Origin: Candidatus Komeilibacteria bacterium RIFCSPLOWO2_02_FULL_48_11
GTDB lineage: Bacteria > Patescibacteriota > Patescibacteriia > UBA2169
Direction of reading: 5' to 3'
Length of the DNA stretch: 24,056 bases
Assembly: GCA_001818435.1 (NCBI GenBank)
Contig: MHKO01000019.1
Coordinates: forward strand, 1-24,056
Positions within the stretch are counted from its first letter, which is position 1, and every line of letters starts with the position of its first letter. Made by a program: the position numbers and the translations under genes. The notes below the pieces were generated by a model. The model was not told the DNA's origin, searched no databases, and saw only the letters and a list, made by a program, of their open reading frames with translations. This document shows positions 6,392-12,566 of this stretch, in pieces.

Positions 6392-6596
6392 TTGTAACCT
6401 TTCCGTCTTTTTGCATATAAAACTTGATCCTAAAGTCGCCGACCCTAGCGCGCCATTCATTAAAACCGGATAATTTTTTGACATCAAGAGCACCCCAGCG
6501 GCGAGATAATATTAATTCAATGGTTTCTATAATTCGTTGTCTATCTTTTTTTGGAATTTTTGAGAGAAGCTTTTGAATTTTGTCTATTGCCGTCAA
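6387..6596 (-). CDS. RelE/ParE-type toxin, 3' end cut by IS630 insertion
   Basis: A 69-residue remnant of an mRNA-cleaving RelE-like toxin. KIPKKDRQRIIETIE, LDVKKLSGFNEW and RARVGDFRIKFYM are the usual helix, linker and strand motifs. It starts at TTG 6596 without a clear SD and overlaps the antitoxin gene by 56 nt. The ORF ends in KVTI followed by a TAG that belongs to the right inverted repeat of the IS. Removing the element and one TA restores an open frame, adding VYTKWRRLFT and a stop. The lost part is the C-terminal strand and basic end that usually carry catalytic residues, so activity is doubtful. Confidence 0.75.
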   Translation of the reverse strand: MTAIDKIQKLLSKIPKKDRQRIIETIELILSRRWGALDVKKLSGFNEWRARVGDFRIKFYMQKDGKVTI

Positions 6597-6837
6597 TTGA
6601 TTTTAGGATTTTAATAAATTCACCCGCTTCTATACCTTTTCCATTATTATCTCTGTCAGCATTAAAAATTGTTTCTCCATGGAGCCATTCTAACTCCTCT
6701 TCGTCAACAGGAATGAATTCAACTTTAAAATCGCCAGCTTTCATAATGTACTGGTTTGTTTTGAATTTATCCCGCCATGCTTTTGGCAAAGTAACCTGCC
6801 CGCGGGACGTTGCTCTGGTGAATGTTGTTGTGGTCAT
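6541..6837 (-). CDS. AbrB/MazE-type antitoxin
   Basis: A 98-residue protein with an N-terminal SpoVT-AbrB swapped-hairpin DNA-binding domain (TRATSRGQVTLPKAWRDKF, about residues 7-25). A linker that could wrap the toxin follows, then a basic tail. It is upstream of and overlaps the truncated RelE-like toxin, the normal antitoxin-first order. The A/T-rich inverted repeat at 6840-6876 directly precedes the start and could be its autoregulatory operator. With its toxin broken the module is probably inactive, although the antitoxin itself looks intact. Confidence 0.75.
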   Translation of the reverse strand: MTTTTFTRATSRGQVTLPKAWRDKFKTNQYIMKAGDFKVEFIPVDEEELEWLHGETIFNADRDNNGKGIEAGEFIKILKSIDGNRQNSKASLKNSKKR

Positions 6838-6839
6838 AC

Positions 6840-6876
6840 TATAAAAATAAGAAAATAAGAAATTCTTATTTTTATA
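6840..6876. promoter_or_regulatory. AT-rich 14-bp inverted repeat
   Basis: TATAAAAATAAGAA (6840-6853) pairs perfectly with TTCTTATTTTTATA (6863-6876). It fills the whole gap between the stop of the TrmB gene and the antitoxin start. It could end the TrmB transcript, serve as the antitoxin operator, or both. Confidence 0.5.
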
Positions 6877-7680
6877 TTACACGATTGCGATTTTGGCGTC
6901 AACGCCAGCTGTAACCGATGTCCAAACCGCGAGCTGTTTGGCGCCCTCCCATGCCAATTCAAACGTTTTTTTGTACCCCTCGGCAATTTCCTTGCTCTCA
7001 ATGACAACCGCGAACTTTTCGCGCCAGGACGCAATCATGATTTTATTGTCATAGATATTGGTCTCGGTTGAAAAATAGAATTTATCAGCCGGCACCAAAA
7101 TGCTGGTGCGCATTTCTTGCGCGTCATTTTTCACGACCGCGCGACTCTCTGGCGTGTCTGGCGCAATCACGCGGGTGGCAATGTTTTTTGCGACCCGGCG
7201 TTTGAAGTAGCCGCGGAAGTACGCTTCGGACAAAGCCTTGAACATGTCTTCCCCAACCGCGTACACGCGGATAGTTTCTTTTGATGTCAACGTGTCCTCA
7301 AACGCTTCGCGCACTCCCTCGCCACCCTCGTAGTACCGCACCCGCGGCTTTTCTTTGGTGTTATACACCGAAAGCAATTGCGGAATGAGCGCATGCGCCT
7401 GGCACAGATTCTCTTGAGCTTGTTTTATTTTATTTTCCAAAAAATTAATGACTTTCTTGGGGCTCTCCGCGGCATAGCGCTGTATTTTTGTTTCCCCGAG
7501 TAAATTAATGAGTTTGTCAGCCGCCAAACTGCCTAAAATGTCGTAGGCAGTAGTGCGGTTGATTTTTGCTTTTCTGGCGATTTGGGTTGCGGTCGCGGGC
7601 CCCAGTTCCAAGAGCGCCAAGTACACCCTGGCTTCTTTTTCCGCGAATCCGAGGTTAGCTAGTTGTTGCTGTGTAATCAT
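6877..7680 (-). CDS. TrmB-family transcriptional regulator (second copy)
   Basis: A 267-residue regulator. The N-terminal winged helix-turn-helix (residues about 5-70) contains EKEARVYLALLELGPAT and NRTTAYDILGSL. A coiled linker (NFLENKIKQAQENL) and a C-terminal effector-type domain follow. It resembles the protein at 134-886 over the whole length, so these are paralogues. It has no clear SD before the ATG at 7680. A strong rightward promoter (7691-7718) lies just upstream, so the regulator could control the short RNA starting there. Ligand and target genes are unknown. Confidence 0.85.
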   Translation of the reverse strand: MITQQQLANLGFAEKEARVYLALLELGPATATQIARKAKINRTTAYDILGSLAADKLINLLGETKIQRYAAESPKKVINFLENKIKQAQENLCQAHALIPQLLSVYNTKEKPRVRYYEGGEGVREAFEDTLTSKETIRVYAVGEDMFKALSEAYFRGYFKRRVAKNIATRVIAPDTPESRAVVKNDAQEMRTSILVPADKFYFSTETNIYDNKIMIASWREKFAVVIESKEIAEGYKKTFELAWEGAKQLAVWTSVTAGVDAKIAIV

Positions 7681-7690
7681 AGCGACCAGC

Positions 7691-7718
7691 TTGACATATT
7701 TTTTTATTGTGCTACAAT
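7691..7718 (+). promoter_or_regulatory. Sigma70-like promoter of a short RNA
   Basis: TTGACA (7691-7696), a 16-nt spacer and TACAAT (7713-7718). The predicted start is near 7725. It diverges from the TrmB gene, and no ORF follows before a terminator about 100 nt downstream. Confidence 0.65.
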
Positions 7719-7724
7719 TGATTT

Positions 7725-7823
7725 ACAACGAGGCAACGGGGACATTTCCCGTTAGGAAAGGTTCTCTTTTTAAGAGACTTACCCGTCTGTCTGGCCGCCC
7801 AGTAATTGGGCGGTTATTTTTTT
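7725..7823 (+). ncRNA. Candidate small RNA, about 99 nt
   Basis: The promoter at 7691-7718 and a perfect terminator (CCGCCCA 7795-7801 with TGGGCGG 7807-7813, then TTATTTTTTT) define a short transcript without an ORF. Inside are AACGGG/CCCGTT and CTCTT/AAGAG hairpins. A CCCGT near 7782-7786 could compete for the ACGGG arm. The last 45 nt are antisense to the 3' end of the DUF3800 gene. No known RNA family is recognised. An attenuated leader is the alternative. Confidence 0.5.
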
Positions 7824-8336
7824 GCGCATTATTTCCCAAAGAGGCTTGGCTTTTCCGTCAGGATTGTCAAAATATGCTCGACTTAATCCAGCCAAAGCAT
7901 CAGCCAGCCGTATGCCCGGAGAAGAGCCGCTGCGCACGGTTTTAAGTTTTTTAATCGTCAGACCGCGGTCGCGCAAGATTTTCTTTAATCTTCGTTCTAT
8001 CCACTTGGGTTCTTGACCATCAATGTATATGGCGCGGAAATTTTTCTCCACTAGCGTATGCCGCAGTGCCCATTCCAGCGCTTCAGGCCGAGAAATGGGA
8101 TTTTTAAAAATAGCGACTTTAGCCGCAAAAGGCAGTCTGGCTGCTTCTTTAATGAAGTCCGCGCGTAATTTCCAAGGCAAGTCAACCCAATGAAATTCTT
8201 TTACGCCGTGATTGCGCTCGATCTTTTCCACCGAATTCTCCAGTGTTTCTTTATTTTGGACAGTCACATACACCAGCGCAAACGAAGAGTGGTCTATGTG
8301 TTTGTGAATGCCGGATTCGTCTATGAATATAATCAT
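7779..8336 (-). CDS. DUF3800 family protein
   Basis: A 185-residue protein with an RNase H-like look. It opens with MIIFIDESGIHKH, whose Asp-Glu-Ser-Gly is the DUF3800 hallmark, and a later acidic stretch (IYIDGQEPKWIERRLKK) and SPGIRLADALAGLSR near the C-terminus complete the pattern. DUF3800 proteins are often found with mobile elements or defence genes; the biochemical role is not established. I chose ATG 8336, not the longer frame to 8396, because TATAGT ends 6 nt before it, which implies a leaderless mRNA. The upstream codons are promoter sequence. The 3' end overlaps the candidate RNA on the opposite strand. Confidence 0.8.
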   Translation of the reverse strand: MIIFIDESGIHKHIDHSSFALVYVTVQNKETLENSVEKIERNHGVKEFHWVDLPWKLRADFIKEAARLPFAAKVAIFKNPISRPEALEWALRHTLVEKNFRAIYIDGQEPKWIERRLKKILRDRGLTIKKLKTVRSGSSPGIRLADALAGLSRAYFDNPDGKAKPLWEIMRKKITAQLLGGQTDG

Positions 8337-8342
8337 GCGAGT

Positions 8343-8371
8343 ACTATAGCGTACCTTTAAATTTGTGTCAA
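8343..8371 (-). promoter_or_regulatory. Promoter of the DUF3800 gene
   Basis: TTGACA (8371-8366), a 17-nt spacer and TATAGT (8348-8343) on the minus strand, ending 6 nt before the ATG. The mRNA should be leaderless. It lies back to back with the rightward promoter at 8390-8418. Confidence 0.75.
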
Positions 8372-8389
8372 ATTTTTTCCACATATTTC

Positions 8390-8418
8390 TTGACACAGTA
8401 AATTATTTCTTGTATAAA
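8390..8418 (+). promoter_or_regulatory. Promoter of the three-ORF unknown unit
   Basis: TTGACA (8390-8395), a 17-nt spacer and TATAAA (8413-8418). It gives a leader of about 75 nt to the SD-led ORF at 8500. Confidence 0.7.
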
Positions 8419-8499
8419 GACGATATCTAAATGATTATTTTGTGCGTCATTTTTGACAAAAATCTAAAACTGTTTCTTTACAACAAAAAGGAGGAAGCA

Positions 8500-8964
8500 A
8501 TGGCAGAAAAAGATTCGAGGGAAGATTTTCAGAAAAAATCGCAGACAGTATACGAGGACGTAGTGGTGGGCTATAGTGGTGACCGTCATTTTCGATTTCC
8601 TGTGTGGCAGGTTTCTTGTAGCGTCGAGAAAGACGGTGTGGTTATAGCTTGCACGCGCGACAATCTTTGTGCCACTTTCACGATTAGCCCGGATGATATT
8701 CCGGAATTTATTACGGTCTTGTTGCATTGCCAACAGGCTGGCCAGGAATTCCAATTGATGGCTGGCGAAAAATCGCGCGAGGGACTGTTGCCCGTGGCGA
8801 TATTGTCGCCAGCCCATGTTGACGAAGTTGTCAATTTCTTTAGAGATATGGTCAAAAACTGGCGCGAGAAACAAGAAAGGAGGGTGCCGTTATTACTAAA
8901 GATTTATTGGTGCGAGCCAAGGAAGTCAATGACGCGGTTTGTGAAAGAATTAGGGCGCGGGTGA
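8500..8964 (+). CDS. Hypothetical protein, 154 aa
   Basis: AAGGAGG lies 5-6 nt before the ATG at 8500 and fixes the start. The frame is open back to 8431, but that part overlaps the leader. The product has a hydrophilic N-terminus. A strand-rich core follows (VWQVSCSVEKDGVVIACTRD), then TISPDDIPEFITVLLHCQ and a helical part (VDEVVNFFRDMVKNWREKQE). No family is recognised. The last 30 residues overlap the next gene in another frame and look unlike natural sequence, so the original stop may have been lost. It is the first gene of a promoter-to-terminator unit of three unknown ORFs (8390-9713). Confidence 0.6.
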   Translation: MAEKDSREDFQKKSQTVYEDVVVGYSGDRHFRFPVWQVSCSVEKDGVVIACTRDNLCATFTISPDDIPEFITVLLHCQQAGQEFQLMAGEKSREGLLPVAILSPAHVDEVVNFFRDMVKNWREKQERRVPLLLKIYWCEPRKSMTRFVKELGRG

Positions 8965-9359
8965 TTGAAGTGGATGAATTTTTTACAAACAAGGACGATG
9001 TTGATGCTAGTTTTTGTTTTAGCACTCATCCTAGTGGAAAATCGTTTTCAGTTAAGGAGTATAAAGTACTTATTTTTTGGGAAGGACGAGTAGAAGCAGG
9101 TAGCTTGGACAAGGTTGAATGGAACAAAGAACGACTGAAAGGCGTTGGTATCGAGGTAACAGAAGACGAGGGGAGATTAATAGCCCTTCATTGCTTATGG
9201 GAACTGAAAGACGGAAGGGAGGATGAAATTTCGGCCTTGGAGAGAATGCTTGCCAATCCATGGCCTGGAACTGACGTAAAGGGCAATAAAAGGAATTTTG
9301 GTTTTTGTAAGTTGCATCTTGAGAACTTAAACGCTGCGCTCCGATCTTTGGGGTTTTGA
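8907..9359 (+). CDS. Hypothetical protein, about 150 aa
   Basis: A soluble protein of 150 residues if started at TTG 8907. A strong SD (AAAGGAGG, ending 8883) is 23 nt away from that TTG but exactly 8 nt from an in-frame ATT at 8892. An ATT start giving five extra residues (MTKDL) is therefore plausible. The sequence runs from a helical N-terminus (KEVNDAVCERIRARVIEVDEFF) through FSVKEYKVLIFWEGRVEAG to NFGFCKLHLENLNAALRSLGF. No family is recognised. It overlaps the preceding ORF by 58-73 nt. It is the second member of the SD-led unit. Confidence 0.6.
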   Translation: MVRAKEVNDAVCERIRARVIEVDEFFTNKDDVDASFCFSTHPSGKSFSVKEYKVLIFWEGRVEAGSLDKVEWNKERLKGVGIEVTEDEGRLIALHCLWELKDGREDEISALERMLANPWPGTDVKGNKRNFGFCKLHLENLNAALRSLGF

Positions 9360-9411
9360 CAATATCAGCCAGACAAAAGACAAACTAGAAACCAATGAGG
9401 AGGCATTCAAG

Positions 9412-9651
9412 ATGGCATTTGATCCTGTTAAGTCTTTGGAAAAATTCATCAAGCAAAGATCACCTAAACAATTGCTTGATTTTCAAGAACAGGTATCCGT
9501 GTTTGCCGAATTCTTGGTTGAGGAGGCCGATCGCTTGGGTCTCCCCAGTCACTTTGCCCGCAAAGTTGCGGAGCAGTATTTTAAAAAAGCATTTGATAGA
9601 GGTAGGCGGAGTTTCGCGGTTCGTTACAACCAGAGAGTGAGGTGGTCATAG
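9412..9651 (+). CDS. Small helical hypothetical protein, 79 aa
   Basis: GAGGAGG lies 8 nt before the ATG. The 79-residue product is mostly helical: DPVKSLEKFIKQRSPKQLL, QVSVFAEFLVEEADRLG and HFARKVAEQYFKKAFDRG, with a basic C-terminus. No membrane segment and no recognised family. It is the last gene of the SD-led unit, followed by a terminator at 9672-9713. Confidence 0.6.
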   Translation: MAFDPVKSLEKFIKQRSPKQLLDFQEQVSVFAEFLVEEADRLGLPSHFARKVAEQYFKKAFDRGRRSFAVRYNQRVRWS

Positions 9652-9671
9652 GAGCCTTAACTGTTTTAAAT

Positions 9672-9713
9672 AAAACGCCCTTTGCGCAGATTGCGGAGGA
9701 CGTTTTCTTTTTT
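9672..9713 (+). terminator. Terminator of the three-ORF unit
   Basis: AAAACG (9672-9677) with CGTTTT (9701-9706), extended by an imperfect CCT/AGG stem and followed by a T-run (9708-9713). Confidence 0.6.
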
Positions 9714-9720
9714 GAAGACT

Positions 9721-9748
9721 TTGATTTTTCGCGTTTTTTTGCTACAAT
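9721..9748 (+). promoter_or_regulatory. Promoter of the HicA-like module
   Basis: TTGATT (9721-9726), a 16-nt spacer and TACAAT (9743-9748). The ATG at 9760 is 11 nt downstream, so the leader is only a few nt and has no SD. Confidence 0.6.
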
Positions 9749-9759
9749 AAACGCTATCT

Positions 9760-10131
9760 ATGCCAACTAAAACCAGAACACGACAACTACAGGCATGGCG
9801 TGCTTCCAAGACAGCAGTCTGGGGCACGCAATTTGCCGCTCTCTCGGCGTGCCTGCCCAGAGTTGTGGTGTTGCAAAATTTTGAATCCGATGAGTTGCGG
9901 CTTAAACAGCCTCTCTATGTCAACCTTGAAACAGATGAGGATGGCACTGTGGTTATGTCGTCTATGGATTTGAACGTGTTCGGCTACGCAGACACAGAAT
10001 ACGGCGCCAAGCGTGATTTTGTGCGGTCTATTACGGACTTATATTATAATCTAAAAGACGAGAAAAAAAATTTGCACAAGAGCGCGCTTCCTCTCTGGAG
10101 TTTTATGCAAGAGATGCTAGAAGAAAAATAA
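9760..10131 (+). CDS. Hypothetical protein, probable antitoxin partner
   Basis: A 123-residue protein one nucleotide upstream of a small HicA-like gene, under its own promoter. The N-terminus is basic (PTKTRTRQLQAWRASK). A compact domain follows (LYVNLETDEDGTVVMSSMDLNVFGYADTEYGAKRDFVRSITDLYYNL, split by short turns) that resembles the HicB-like partial RNase H fold acting on a substrate strand. The match is by pattern only. The coupling with the downstream toxin-like gene makes an antitoxin role likely. It is nearly leaderless and has no SD. Confidence 0.5.
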   Translation: MPTKTRTRQLQAWRASKTAVWGTQFAALSACLPRVVVLQNFESDELRLKQPLYVNLETDEDGTVVMSSMDLNVFGYADTEYGAKRDFVRSITDLYYNLKDEKKNLHKSALPLWSFMQEMLEEK

Positions 10132-10132
10132 C

Positions 10133-10408
10133 ATGCAGATAAAACAAAGGGATGTCATGACTATTATTCGCAAGCTGGAAATGAAGACACGAGAAGGCAG
10201 AGACACACTAGCTTTCTTTTATTATAACGGCCAGAAGACGAAGGTTTTTACCAGAGTTTCTCACACGCGAGGCGACTTAAAAGGAAAGATAAGTTCGTTA
10301 ATTCGGCAGCAACTATACGTGGACGAGGGACAGTTCCGCGATTTAATAAACTGTCCATTGCAGAGAAACGGCTACGTAAAAATTTTACAAGAAAAATGTA
10401 TTTTATAG
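10133..10408 (+). CDS. HicA/YcfA-like putative toxin
   Basis: A 91-residue basic protein. MQIKQRDVMTIIRKLEM is the typical first helix. A strand pair follows (DTLAFFYYNG, TKVFTRVSH) with a His where HicA-type mRNA interferases carry the catalytic His, then DLKGKISSLIRQQLYVDEGQF. This variant, with the RQQL-xxxxxQF end, is seen in archaea and CPR bacteria. It is translated just after the upstream gene (stop and start are 1 nt apart). A terminator follows. The family assignment is moderate. Confidence 0.55.
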   Translation: MQIKQRDVMTIIRKLEMKTREGRDTLAFFYYNGQKTKVFTRVSHTRGDLKGKISSLIRQQLYVDEGQFRDLINCPLQRNGYVKILQEKCIL

Positions 10409-10417
10409 ATTCAATTT

Positions 10418-10454
10418 AAAACCGCCTCTCGAGAAATATTGGGAGGCGTTTTTT
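10418..10454 (+). terminator. Terminator of the HicA-like module
   Basis: CGCCTC (10423-10428) pairs with GAGGCG (10443-10448), flanked by AAAA on the left and TTTTTT on the right. Confidence 0.75.
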
Positions 10455-10470
10455 ATTCCGCCACAGGCGA
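10445..10470 (+). repeat. Terminator-linked repeat, copy 1
   Basis: GGCGTTTTTTATTCCGCCAC and the next six bases recur at 11180-11206 with few changes. In both copies a CAAGTTG and then a new promoter follow. Copy 1 has an inserted GCCCGCC/GGCGGG(G)GC hairpin at 10472-10490. Confidence 0.5.
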
Positions 10471-10503
10471 CTGCCCGCCTTTGGCGGGGGCAAGTTGCGT
10501 AAA

Positions 10504-10532
10504 TTGATCAAACAACTTAGTTGCGGTATGAT
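10504..10532 (+). promoter_or_regulatory. Promoter of the RelB/ParE-like module
   Basis: TTGATC (10504-10509), a 17-nt spacer and TATGAT (10527-10532). The ATG at 10541 begins 8 nt later, so the message is probably leaderless. Confidence 0.65.
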
Positions 10533-10540
10533 AGTGGCAT

Positions 10541-10747
10541 ATGCACACCACAGCAATGCCACAAACAAAAGAATACATATCAGTCAAAGAGCTCAGGCCG
10601 TTTATTATACAAACTGTTTCGGAAGTTTTAGAAGATCCGGATTTTGGATTGGAATTGAGCGACAGAGCAAAAATGAGATTGCAACAAGCGCGGGATTCTT
10701 CTGAAAAAGGCATTCCGTTTTCAGAAATAAAAAGAAAATATTGTTAA
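10541..10747 (+). CDS. RelB/ParD-like antitoxin
   Basis: A 68-residue small acidic protein: an N-terminal strand-helix part (KEYISVKELRPFIIQTVSEVLEDP), then DFGLELSDRAKMRLQQARDSSEKG and an IPFSEIKRKY end. That pattern is common in antitoxins paired with RelE/ParE toxins in CPR bacteria. I keep ATG 10541 because it fits a leaderless start; ATG 10556 (MPQTKEY) is possible. The toxin gene begins 6 nt after the stop, so the two are co-transcribed. No SD precedes the start. Confidence 0.65.
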   Translation: MHTTAMPQTKEYISVKELRPFIIQTVSEVLEDPDFGLELSDRAKMRLQQARDSSEKGIPFSEIKRKYC

Positions 10748-10753
10748 AGCCGT

Positions 10754-11017
10754 ATGGGCGCGTGGGAGATTGAATTTTCGCCTAAGGCGGAATACGAATT
10801 ATCCAAATTAGATCCGGCAACCAGAAGGAGAATCATTGATAAGCTGGATTGGTTTTTGGATAATTTTGAATTTGTTAATCACGAATCGCTAAAAGGAGAA
10901 TATGGTGAGTTTTGTAAATTTCGTGTTGGCAAAATGAGAATATTCTATAGGATAGATTATGTAATTAACAAAATAAAAATAGAGTATTTAGACCCAAGAG
11001 ACAAAGCGTATAGATAA
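10754..11017 (+). CDS. RelE/ParE-type toxin
   Basis: An 87-residue toxin: WEIEFSPKAEYELSKLDPATRRRIIDKLDWF is the typical first strand and two helices. NHESLKGEYGEFCKFRVGKMRIFYRID carries the family's GxxxxxRVGxxRIFY strands, and KIKIEYLDPRDKAYR ends in the usual basic C-terminus. It appears intact, unlike the toxin at 6387-6596. It is the second gene of an antitoxin-toxin operon. Members act as ribosome-dependent mRNases or gyrase poisons; which applies here cannot be told. Confidence 0.8.
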   Translation: MGAWEIEFSPKAEYELSKLDPATRRRIIDKLDWFLDNFEFVNHESLKGEYGEFCKFRVGKMRIFYRIDYVINKIKIEYLDPRDKAYR

Positions 11018-11155
11018 TTATGAGCGAGAAATTTATTTAATGAACAGAGCCGGTCACTTGTCGCCAATGTCAGAAACAAAAGCAAGGTTGTTGAGGCGGT
11101 GAAAAATGGAATGAGATGGACAATCCAGCCGCTTGTTGCGGCGTAACAAGTTTAG

Positions 11156-11189
11156 AACGTCTTTCTTAAGAAAAAGAAGGGCGTTTTTT
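11156..11189 (+). terminator. Terminator of the RelB/ParE-like module
   Basis: AACGTCTTTCTT (11156-11167) pairs with AAGAAGGGCGTT (11174-11185), with two G-T pairs, followed by a T-run. Confidence 0.65.
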
Positions 11190-11206
11190 ATTCCGCCAAA
11201 GGCGGA
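11180..11206 (+). repeat. Terminator-linked repeat, copy 2
   Basis: The second copy of the element at 10445-10470. It contains the small palindrome CCGCCAAAGGCGG and is followed by ACAAGTTG and a promoter. Confidence 0.5.
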
Positions 11207-11231
11207 CAAGTTGTAAAAATTGGTGTATAAT
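11203..11231 (+). promoter_or_regulatory. Promoter of the methyltransferase operon
   Basis: A perfect TATAAT (11226-11231) ends 6 nt before the ATG at 11238, with CGGACA (11203-11208) as a 17-nt-spaced -35. The mRNA should be leaderless. Confidence 0.65.
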
Positions 11232-11237
11232 GTTGTT

Positions 11238-11780
11238 ATGGTCGAAATAGACTCACAATTCATCAAGCCCGAAGCCATCTTGTCGCAAATCGGGTTGCAG
11301 CCCGGCATGCAGGTGGCGGATTTTGGTTGCGGCTCTGGTTATTTTGCCTTGCTGGCCGCCAGAATCACTGGCAGCCGCGGCAAAGTGTACGCGGTTGACG
11401 TGCAAAAAAGCGTTTTGGAGCAGGTAAAAAAAGAAGCTCGGCTTCAAAATATTGTCGGAATTGAAATTATCTGGTCTGATATTGAAACAGTCGGGGCCGC
11501 TAAAATTCCACCCCATTCTTTAGACATGGTTTTTATCGTTAATACGCTTTTTCAGGCAAAAAACAAGTTAGCTGTTTTTACCGAAGCTAGGCGGATGATG
11601 AAGCCCGGAGGTTCTTTATTGGTAGTTGATTGGCTGCCCGGGGACACTGCTTTGGGCCCGCCAGTTGCGAACCGGCTGGATTTAGGTAAAATAAAAGCCC
11701 TGGCCAATTCAGCCGGATTTGTGTTTCAAAAAGACATTAATGCTGGCAGCCATCATTTTGGCCTGCTTTTCCAGAGCTAA
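11238..11780 (+). CDS. Class I SAM-dependent methyltransferase
   Basis: A 180-residue methyltransferase. Motif I, VADFGCGSGYFALLAA (from residue 26), binds S-adenosylmethionine. VYAVDVQ is the acidic motif II region, SLDMVFIVNTLF matches motif IV, and MMKPGGSLLVVDW is the post-IV strand typical of the UbiE/MenG-like and small-molecule group. The substrate cannot be told. ATG 11238 is chosen because TATAAT ends 6 nt before it; there is no SD. It starts an apparent operon with a membrane protein (stop and start overlap by one base) and a UPF0102 protein. Confidence 0.8.
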   Translation: MVEIDSQFIKPEAILSQIGLQPGMQVADFGCGSGYFALLAARITGSRGKVYAVDVQKSVLEQVKKEARLQNIVGIEIIWSDIETVGAAKIPPHSLDMVFIVNTLFQAKNKLAVFTEARRMMKPGGSLLVVDWLPGDTALGPPVANRLDLGKIKALANSAGFVFQKDINAGSHHFGLLFQS

Positions 11781-12190
11781 TGGGAGTTTTTATGCAGGTA
11801 ATGAATCTTTTTTCACCAGACTACCTTTTTCAAAGAAATCTTGGGCCTTTTACTTCCAATTTGGCCTGGTTTTTTTTGGGGTTGCTGGGGCTGGGCTTGC
11901 TAGTAACTCTTTGGCTCCGCTTTAAAGTCGCGAAAAATAAGGACATTTTCACTAAAAAGGTTTTAAAGAGGTTTTTTACCCTGGTTTGGACCATGGGCTG
12001 GGTTGGCATTGTTCTTTGGACTTTTCGCCAGGTAAATGCCCAGTATCTAAGCGCCCCCATCCTGCTTCTAATTTGGGCTTTAATTAGCGCATTTTGGCTT
12101 GTTTTTGTGCTGCGCTACTGGTTAAAAATAGTGCCTGATCGCCGGAAACGTTTGGCTCTGGAAACCAGTAGAAAACAATATCTGCCATAA
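11780..12190 (+). CDS. Small membrane protein with three TM segments
   Basis: A 136-residue protein. Hydrophobic segments at about 25-46 (WFFLGLLGLGLLVTLWL), 66-85 (LVWTMGWVGIVLWTF) and 92-115 (APILLLIWALISAFWLVFVL) are separated by basic loops, so the positive-inside rule gives clear orientations. The C-terminus is Arg/Lys-rich (PDRRKRLALETSRK). No enzymatic motif. The start overlaps the stop of the methyltransferase gene (TAATG), implying translational coupling. Start codon 11792 (MQVMNLF) is an alternative. The function is unknown. Confidence 0.65.
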   Translation: MGVFMQVMNLFSPDYLFQRNLGPFTSNLAWFFLGLLGLGLLVTLWLRFKVAKNKDIFTKKVLKRFFTLVWTMGWVGIVLWTFRQVNAQYLSAPILLLIWALISAFWLVFVLRYWLKIVPDRRKRLALETSRKQYLP

Positions 12191-12191
12191 A

Positions 12192-12566
12192 ATGGCTAAT
12201 GTAAGCAAAAATGTTCTTGGAAATAAAGGAGAAGACTTGGCCTGTTGGTATCTCCAGAAAAAAGGGTATAAAATTAGGCAAAGGCACTATACTTGCCGCT
12301 TTGGCGAGATAGACATTGTGGCTGAAGACCGCGGAGTAGTGGTTTTTGTGGAGGTAAAAACCAGAACCAGCGAGGCTCGCGGGGCGCCGGAGCAGTCAGT
12401 AAGCCAAAAGAAACTGGCTAATTTGCGTAAAGCGATTTTCTCTTATCTAAGCCAAAATCCAATAAACGATTATAGAATTGATGTTTTGGCTATAATTTAT
12501 AAATCAGCATCGCGCCAGTTGGTTATTAGGCACCACTCGGCTGTATCCGATATCAGGCGCTGGTAA
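12192..12566 (+). CDS. UPF0102 (YraN) nuclease-like protein
   Basis: A 124-residue protein with the full UPF0102 pattern: LGNKGEDLACWYLQKKGYKI at the start, FGEIDIVAED (Glu39, Asp41) and VFVEVKTR (Glu54, Lys56). This is the GEID/ExK core of the restriction-endonuclease-like fold. Members are thought to process branched or recombination DNA, but the role is not settled. It follows the membrane protein after one nucleotide, as the third gene of the operon. Confidence 0.9.
   Translation: MANVSKNVLGNKGEDLACWYLQKKGYKIRQRHYTCRFGEIDIVAEDRGVVVFVEVKTRTSEARGAPEQSVSQKKLANLRKAIFSYLSQNPINDYRIDVLAIIYKSASRQLVIRHHSAVSDIRRW

Larger units (their letters stand above)
11018..11237 (+). other. Gap without a gene; short hairpins
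   Basis: No convincing ORF. GCCGC/GCGGC and CTTGTT/AACAAG stems lie near 11128-11150. They are followed by the terminator, the second repeat copy and the promoter listed separately. Confidence 0.4.

Noticed and set aside
8337..8396. N-terminal extension of the DUF3800 protein
   Set aside because: These bases hold the -35 and -10 boxes of its own promoter, and the DUF3800 domain begins at MIIFIDESG.
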